Origin: Terriglobia bacterium
Lineage (GTDB): Bacteria > Acidobacteriota > Terriglobia > Acidiferrales > UBA7541
Direction: 5' to 3'
Assembly (NCBI GenBank): GCA_020073485.1
Contig: JAIQFB010000012.1
Location: forward strand, 1-64,000
DNA: 64,000 nt
Below, piece after piece: positions 59,742 through 64,000 of the stretch. The first letter of the stretch is position 1, and each line of letters starts with the position of its first letter. The translations under genes were made by a program, and so were the position numbers. The notes under the pieces are model-generated. The model did not search any database. It was not told the origin of the DNA and was given only the letters and a program-made list of their open reading frames with translations.

Positions 59742-61130
59742 ATGAAACAGCTCGGAACGAAGCATCGGAAATTTAGTATCGCGATTCTCATTCTGCTGGC
59801 CGTTAGCCTTGCCGCCGCTGGGGCAATCCACGCGCAGCAACCTGCAACCCCCGCGGCCGCGCAGCCTGCGACCACGCCTGCACCCCCGGCGGCCCCACAG
59901 TCCGGCCAAGTGCAGGGCTACACGCTCTCGCCCGCGCAGGAAGCGCAGGCCGTCGCATACGCTCGAGATCGGCACGAACTTTATTTCTTCGACGTCGCCT
60001 ATGGCGTGCTGGTGCTGGTCTTTTTGCTGCTGCTGCGCGTGGCTCCCGCCTATCGCAATCTGGCGGCGCGAGCCGGCGCCGGCAATTTTGTGCAGACCCT
60101 CGTGTTTGCGCCGCTGCTTCTGCTGACCATCGACATTCTCAGCCTGCCCACCGCGATCTGGGGCCACCGCCTGGCCGTAAAGTACCAGCTATCGATTCAA
60201 GGATGGGGATCCTGGATCGGGGATTGGGCCAAGGGCGAGGTAATCGAAGTAACGATCGGCGTGCTGGTGATCTGGATCCTGTATGCGGCGATTCGCGAAA
60301 GCCCGCGCCGCTGGTGGCTGTATTTCTGGCTGGTCTCCATCCCGCTGATCATCCTGGGGGCAGTGGCCGAACCGCTTGTGGAACCCTGGTTCTATAAATA
60401 CGAACCCCTGGCGAATTCACAGCCGCAACTGGCCGCGCGCATCGAGGCCATGACGGTTCGCGCCGGCGTTCAGATTCCCGAGAGCCGGATTTTTGAAATG
60501 AACGCCAGCACAAAACAGAAAGCGCTGAACGCCTATGTTTCCGGACTCGGCGGAACCAAGCGCGTCGTCGTCTGGGACACCACCATCCGGCGCATGACCG
60601 AGGATGAAATCCTGTTCGTCACCGGCCACGAAATGGGCCACTACGTTCTGGGGCATGTACTGGACGGCATTTTGTTTTCCTGCGGCGTGCTTCTGATATT
60701 CCTGTTTGCCGCGTTTCGCATGCTGCAGTGGATGCTCGGTCGCTGGGGAGAAACCTGGGCCATCCGCGGTGTGGACGATTTGGCCAGTTTGCCTGTGCTG
60801 ATCCTGTTGCTTTCCGTTTTCGGTTTCCTGTTCACTCCCGCCACAAACGGCTATTCGAGGCATCTCGAGCATCAAGCCGACCAGTACGGCCTGGAAGTGA
60901 TTCACGGGATGATACCGGATGCGCCGGTGGTCGCGGCGCACAGCTTCCAGGTGCTGGGCGAAGCGGATCTGGAAGAGCCGAATCCCTCGACCGCGGTGAA
61001 ATTCTGGTTTTATAATCACCCGCCCCTCGATGAGCGCATGCGCTTCGCACAGACCTACGATCCGTGGTCCCAGGGCCGCGCGCCCGAATTTGTGACCAGC
61101 GCAGGGTCTGTTTCGAACCCGCAGAAATAA
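59742..61130 (+). CDS. M48-family metallopeptidase (Ste24/CAAX-protease-like)
   Basis: The 462-residue protein has a signal-like N-terminus, a Pro/Ala linker, several transmembrane helices and the zinc site GHEMGHYVLGHV with HEMGH at residues 296-300. The third ligand Glu lies in a downstream helix in this family (HLEHQADQYGLEVI here). Relatives cleave prenylated or membrane proteins and take part in envelope quality control. ATG 59742 is used. Confidence 0.92.
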   Translation: MKQLGTKHRKFSIAILILLAVSLAAAGAIHAQQPATPAAAQPATTPAPPAAPQSGQVQGYTLSPAQEAQAVAYARDRHELYFFDVAYGVLVLVFLLLLRVAPAYRNLAARAGAGNFVQTLVFAPLLLLTIDILSLPTAIWGHRLAVKYQLSIQGWGSWIGDWAKGEVIEVTIGVLVIWILYAAIRESPRRWWLYFWLVSIPLIILGAVAEPLVEPWFYKYEPLANSQPQLAARIEAMTVRAGVQIPESRIFEMNASTKQKALNAYVSGLGGTKRVVVWDTTIRRMTEDEILFVTGHEMGHYVLGHVLDGILFSCGVLLIFLFAAFRMLQWMLGRWGETWAIRGVDDLASLPVLILLLSVFGFLFTPATNGYSRHLEHQADQYGLEVIHGMIPDAPVVAAHSFQVLGEADLEEPNPSTAVKFWFYNHPPLDERMRFAQTYDPWSQGRAPEFVTSAGSVSNPQK

Positions 61131-61241
61131 GGGTGCAGTCCCCAGGATGCGCCCGGCAGAAGGCGTGCGCTACAATTTCCGACGGCGAGTTCTCACGCAG
61201 ACTCGCGCAGCCCGCTGGAAGAACGAAAAAGGAGAATTGCA

Positions 61242-61913
61242 TTGAAAAACCGAATGAGAACCACTGTGCTGCTACTGTCCGCGATTTTGGCCATCGCGGG
61301 AATTTCCGCCCGGGCGCAAGACGCGTTTGGCACCGCAACGCTCACCACGCCATCCGATCCTGGGACTCCGGCGCAGAAATCACCTTCCGGGGGCGGAGCC
61401 GTGCGCGGCCTGCTGTTTCCGCATAATTGGTTGCGCGGATACACGGACTTTTCCGTTGCGGCGCCGCACAACGAGCCTGACCTGGGCCGCTGTTCGCAAT
61501 CGCAGGCCATCATCGCTCTCGCCGGCGGCCCCGACTCCCCATGCAACGCCTACGCGCGCTACCTGTTGGGCGGCTACCTGGAAATCCAGCCATTTGGGAG
61601 AACCTTTCTGAGGCATGCGTTCGTATTTTTCACGCCTACCTTTTCCTTCGGGAATAACGTGCCGCAATTCAAGTACACGGCTTCCATGGCGGGAATTGCG
61701 TTTGAGCGCTCCGTCGGCCTCGGCATCGTGCTGCCCAAGAATTTCGAAATTCGCGTAACCCAGCACCAGGTGGACTGGCTCGGCAAGTATCGAAACCATC
61801 TCGGAGGTACCACCGGCGTTGACCTGGACACCTCCGGTCCCTACGGCCTGTACGCGACGGTCGGCGCGCGCTGGTACTTCGGCGGCTACGGCCGCGAGCG
61901 TGAGGGGCGGTAG
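61242..61913 (+). CDS. Exported outer-membrane-like protein
   Basis: TTG 61242 is chosen because GGAG lies seven bases upstream; ATG 61254 is too far from it. The 223-residue protein has a signal peptide (to ARAQ) and beta-rich mature sequence (LRGYTDFSVAAPHNEPDLGR, FVFFTPTFSFGNNVPQFKYT, GLYATVGARWYFGGYG) with Cys residues that may form a disulfide. An aromatic strand near the end suggests an outer-membrane barrel, but no family is recognised. Confidence 0.7.
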   Translation: MKNRMRTTVLLLSAILAIAGISARAQDAFGTATLTTPSDPGTPAQKSPSGGGAVRGLLFPHNWLRGYTDFSVAAPHNEPDLGRCSQSQAIIALAGGPDSPCNAYARYLLGGYLEIQPFGRTFLRHAFVFFTPTFSFGNNVPQFKYTASMAGIAFERSVGLGIVLPKNFEIRVTQHQVDWLGKYRNHLGGTTGVDLDTSGPYGLYATVGARWYFGGYGREREGR

Positions 61914-61922
61914 CGCGCGTTC

Positions 61923-62402
61923 ATGGCCCAAATCGAAACTTCGGTGGAAATCGCGGCTCCCGCGGAACTTGTGTTCGCGTTTTTCGTGCCGCAGCGGATG
62001 GCTTACTGGTACGGCGCGGACATGGAAGCGTGCCTGGAGGTGCAGGGCGGCGCGCCGGATTTCGCGGTGGCGCAGAAAGTGCGCGTCACCGGGCATTTGG
62101 GAAAGCGCGAAGTGTCGCATACGGCGGTGGTGACGGCGGTGCAGCAGGCGCGTCTATTCGAATGGCGTTTCGAAGACCGCTACGGCGTGAAGGGCCTGGA
62201 GCGCTGGGAGATCGAACGGCTGCGCGTACGGTCTCCGGAGATCGCGCCGAAAACGATCGTACGGATGCACAGCGCGTACAGGATGCCCGGCCTGTTGGGG
62301 AAGGCCATGGACTGGCTTCTGACGCGCCACGCGGTCGCCAGGCGCAACCAGGACTATCTGGCGCGGCTCAAGCGCTATGCAGAGCATGGCGAGCTGGAAT
62401 GA
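61923..62402 (+). CDS. SRPBCC/START-like ligand-binding protein
   Basis: The 159-residue protein has the helix-grip pattern of SRPBCC proteins: IETSVEIAAPAELVFAFFVP at the start, RVTGHLGKREVSHTAVVTAV in the middle and a long C-terminal helix (GLLGKAMDWLLTRHAVARRN). Such folds bind hydrophobic ligands. It begins ten bases after the previous stop and is followed closely by the CPBP protease gene. Confidence 0.75.
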   Translation: MAQIETSVEIAAPAELVFAFFVPQRMAYWYGADMEACLEVQGGAPDFAVAQKVRVTGHLGKREVSHTAVVTAVQQARLFEWRFEDRYGVKGLERWEIERLRVRSPEIAPKTIVRMHSAYRMPGLLGKAMDWLLTRHAVARRNQDYLARLKRYAEHGELE

Positions 62403-62406
62403 ATTC

Positions 62407-63354
62407 ATGACCTTCGAAAAAAAACCGGAACCGCAAGCGAACCCAAGATCACTGCTCGCGCCGCCCGGCGGCACCATCGACGGCCCAAAGGCCATCTTCT
62501 GGAACGAACGCGAACTGCGGGCCGGGTGGCGGCTGCTCATTTACCTGCTGCTTTTTGTGACGCTTGCTTCCGCTGCAGTTTATCTGACGATTGCGCTTCA
62601 TTTCCCGCAAGTAATGCGGGGAAACATTACGGCCCCGGCCATGCTGGTGCAAGAGGGCGTGGGAGCGATCGCCGCGATGGCTGCGGCGGCAATTATGGGA
62701 GCGCTCGAACAACGGGATTTCGGCGTTTACGGGCTTCCCGGCGCGGGGGCGTTCGGCGAACGATTCTGGCAGGGCGTGGTGTGGGGAATCGTCATGATCG
62801 CGGCGATGATTTTCCTGATCCGGCTGTTCGGCGGGTTTTCATTTGGGGAAATGGCGCTGCAGGGGGGCGCGGTTTGGCGTTACGCGCTGCTCTGGGCTCT
62901 GGTGTTTCTGTGCGTGGGTTTCTTCGAGGAATTTCTTTTTCGCGGCTACGCGCAATTCACTCTCGCCAGCGGACTTGAATTTTGGCCTGCAGCCACGATG
63001 CTGTCCGCGTCATTCGGCCTTCTTCACCTCGGCAATGGAGGGGAAGACAAGGTGGGCGCGGCGAGCGTGTTTGTGATGGGCATGTTTTTCTGCCTGACGC
63101 TGCGGCGCACCGGAAATTTGTGGTTCGCGGTGGGGCTGCACGCGTCGTTCGATTGGGGCGAGACGTTTTTGTTTTCGGTGCCCAATAGCGGCATCGTCGC
63201 GCCGGGGCATTTGCTGAATTCTTCGTTCCACGGCCCCGCGTGGCTCACCGGCGGCACGGTCGGACCGGAAGGCAGCGTCATGGCGTTCGCGGTGCTCGCG
63301 CTTACGGCCGTGATTTTCAGCCGGGTGTATCCGCCGAGGGAAGATCGGCAGTAG
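62407..63354 (+). CDS. CPBP-family intramembrane metalloprotease
   Basis: The 315-residue protein has about eight transmembrane helices and the CPBP motifs EEFLFRGY (Glu174/Glu175), FGLLHLGN and HASFDWGET, which supply the catalytic Glu and His residues of this abortive-infection/Rce1-like family. ATG 62407 is preferred to earlier in-frame starts that overlap the previous gene. The stop codon TAG lies inside the first bases of a type B palindrome. Confidence 0.9.
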   Translation: MTFEKKPEPQANPRSLLAPPGGTIDGPKAIFWNERELRAGWRLLIYLLLFVTLASAAVYLTIALHFPQVMRGNITAPAMLVQEGVGAIAAMAAAAIMGALEQRDFGVYGLPGAGAFGERFWQGVVWGIVMIAAMIFLIRLFGGFSFGEMALQGGAVWRYALLWALVFLCVGFFEEFLFRGYAQFTLASGLEFWPAATMLSASFGLLHLGNGGEDKVGAASVFVMGMFFCLTLRRTGNLWFAVGLHASFDWGETFLFSVPNSGIVAPGHLLNSSFHGPAWLTGGTVGPEGSVMAFAVLALTAVIFSRVYPPREDRQ

Positions 63355-63427
63355 GAAAGGCTTCAGCATGTCTGGTTTTGATTCTCCTCGTCAATCACCA
63401 AAACCGACAGGCTGAAGCCTGTCCTAC
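63351..63427. repeat. Dispersed palindrome, type B, copy 3
   Basis: Left arm starting GTAGGAAAGGCTTCAGCATG and right arm AGGCTGAAGCCTGTCCTAC are imperfect inverted repeats of the type B core, extended by GGTTTT/AAAACC pairs. It overlaps the stop codon of the CPBP protease gene. Confidence 0.82.
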
Positions 63428-63469
63428 CGTAACCGTCGCGCCGTTTTCAATTTTTCCCTAGCCTCATGT

Positions 63470-63572
63470 CGTCATTCCGAGCCTGCTGTTGGCGAGGAAT
63501 CCCTCTTGGGTTCGTGGGCGCACACAAAGAAAGAGGGATTCCTCGGGCCAAAGGCGGGCCCTCGGAATGACG
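63470..63572. repeat. Dispersed palindrome, type C, copy 2
   Basis: Outer arms CGTCATTCCGAG / CTCGGAATGACG and inner perfect arms GAGGAATCCCTCTT / AAGAGGGATTCCTC form one long hairpin related to the copy at 57585. It lies 66 bases after the tyrS end. Confidence 0.88.
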
Positions 63573-63637
63573 GCGATGAGAGTGGGTCACGGAATGCGAA
63601 ACGTGCTCAGCGCGGATCGATGGAAGTGCGGAAAAAC

Positions 63638-64000
63638 CTACTCCACAATCACGCGCAGGAATTTCTTTTTTCCGGCGCGCAATAAGAATTCGCGCGGCGT
63701 GCCGAGGTCGACGTCCTTCTTCACGTCGGAGATTCGTTCGCCATCGAGTTCCACGCCGCCCTGTTTCACCAAGCGGTCCGCTTCACTGCGCGAAGGCGCG
63801 AGCTGCAGTTCGACCAGCAGCGCGGTCAGGCGCTTCGCCGGGCCGGCCGGAATCTTGCGCGCGGGCGCTTCGTCCGGCGCCTCGCGGTCGCGGAACACGC
63901 GCTGGAATTCGGCGGCGGCTTTTTCTCCGGCCTCGGCGCCGTGAAATCCGGCGATGATTTCCTGCGCCAGCGACATTTTTACGTCCATGGGATGGAGCGC
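63638..64000 (-). CDS. tyrS: Tyrosyl-tRNA synthetase, C-terminal part
   Basis: The open frame runs off the right edge, so only the last 120 residues are seen: LHPMDVKMSLAQEIIAGFHG, a basic helical linker and the S4-type RNA-binding domain with LAPSRSEADRLVKQGGVELD. This matches the C-terminus of bacterial TyrS. The catalytic HIGH and KMSKS regions lie outside the window, so the call rests on the C-terminal domain and the lead-in helix. Confidence 0.85.
   Translation of the reverse strand, partial: ALHPMDVKMSLAQEIIAGFHGAEAGEKAAAEFQRVFRDREAPDEAPARKIPAGPAKRLTALLVELQLAPSRSEADRLVKQGGVELDGERISDVKKDVDLGTPREFLLRAGKKKFLRVIVE

Overview
The window looks like one contig of a high-GC member of the Acidobacteriota. 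Three things point there: two tandem secreted VWFA-related proteins of the type abundant in that phylum, a TonB-dependent receptor carrying an N-terminal carboxypeptidase-regulatory-like domain, and many secreted beta-propeller and carboxypeptidase-regulatory proteins beside a standard bacterial core. Assignment to the phylum is inference from gene content, not from a marker-gene phylogeny. No rRNA or tRNA gene, CRISPR array, insertion sequence or prophage was seen.

Layout. 1-5 kb holds a secreted-protein block: two paralogous NHL beta-propellers, two paralogous NTF2-like proteins and a metallo-beta-lactamase-fold protein. 5-14 kb has an APC permease coupled to a large PIG-L/ThuA-like protein, pcm, a YncE-like propeller, a NUDIX hydrolase, a LysW-like acidic zinc ribbon and a pair of small carboxypeptidase-regulatory proteins. 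14-16.8 kb encodes a two-subunit molybdenum hydroxylase. 16.9-26.1 kb is the translation cluster thrS, infC, rpmI, rplT, pheS, pheT and zapA, split by an opposite-strand GT-C-like gene. 26.2-35.5 kb is a CzcCBA-type metal efflux operon bracketed by two paralogous small CPYCH-motif proteins and followed by a TonB-dependent receptor. 35.6-47.2 kb is the replication region: a 6S RNA candidate, ymdB, a propeller, a likely oriC, dnaA, dnaN, a long structured gyrB leader, gyrB and gyrA. 47-64 kb mixes envelope, lipid and hypothetical genes and ends in the 3' part of tyrS.

Between the genes lie several families of long intergenic palindromes, with at least four recurring sequence types in this window. 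They often abut or overlap stop codons, and one supplies the C-terminal residues of a membrane protein. Other points to examine are an apparent AUC start for infC, a PheT without the OB-fold tRNA-binding domain, a GyrA with Ala and Pro at the quinolone positions, and an ACP-FAAL-PlsC fusion.
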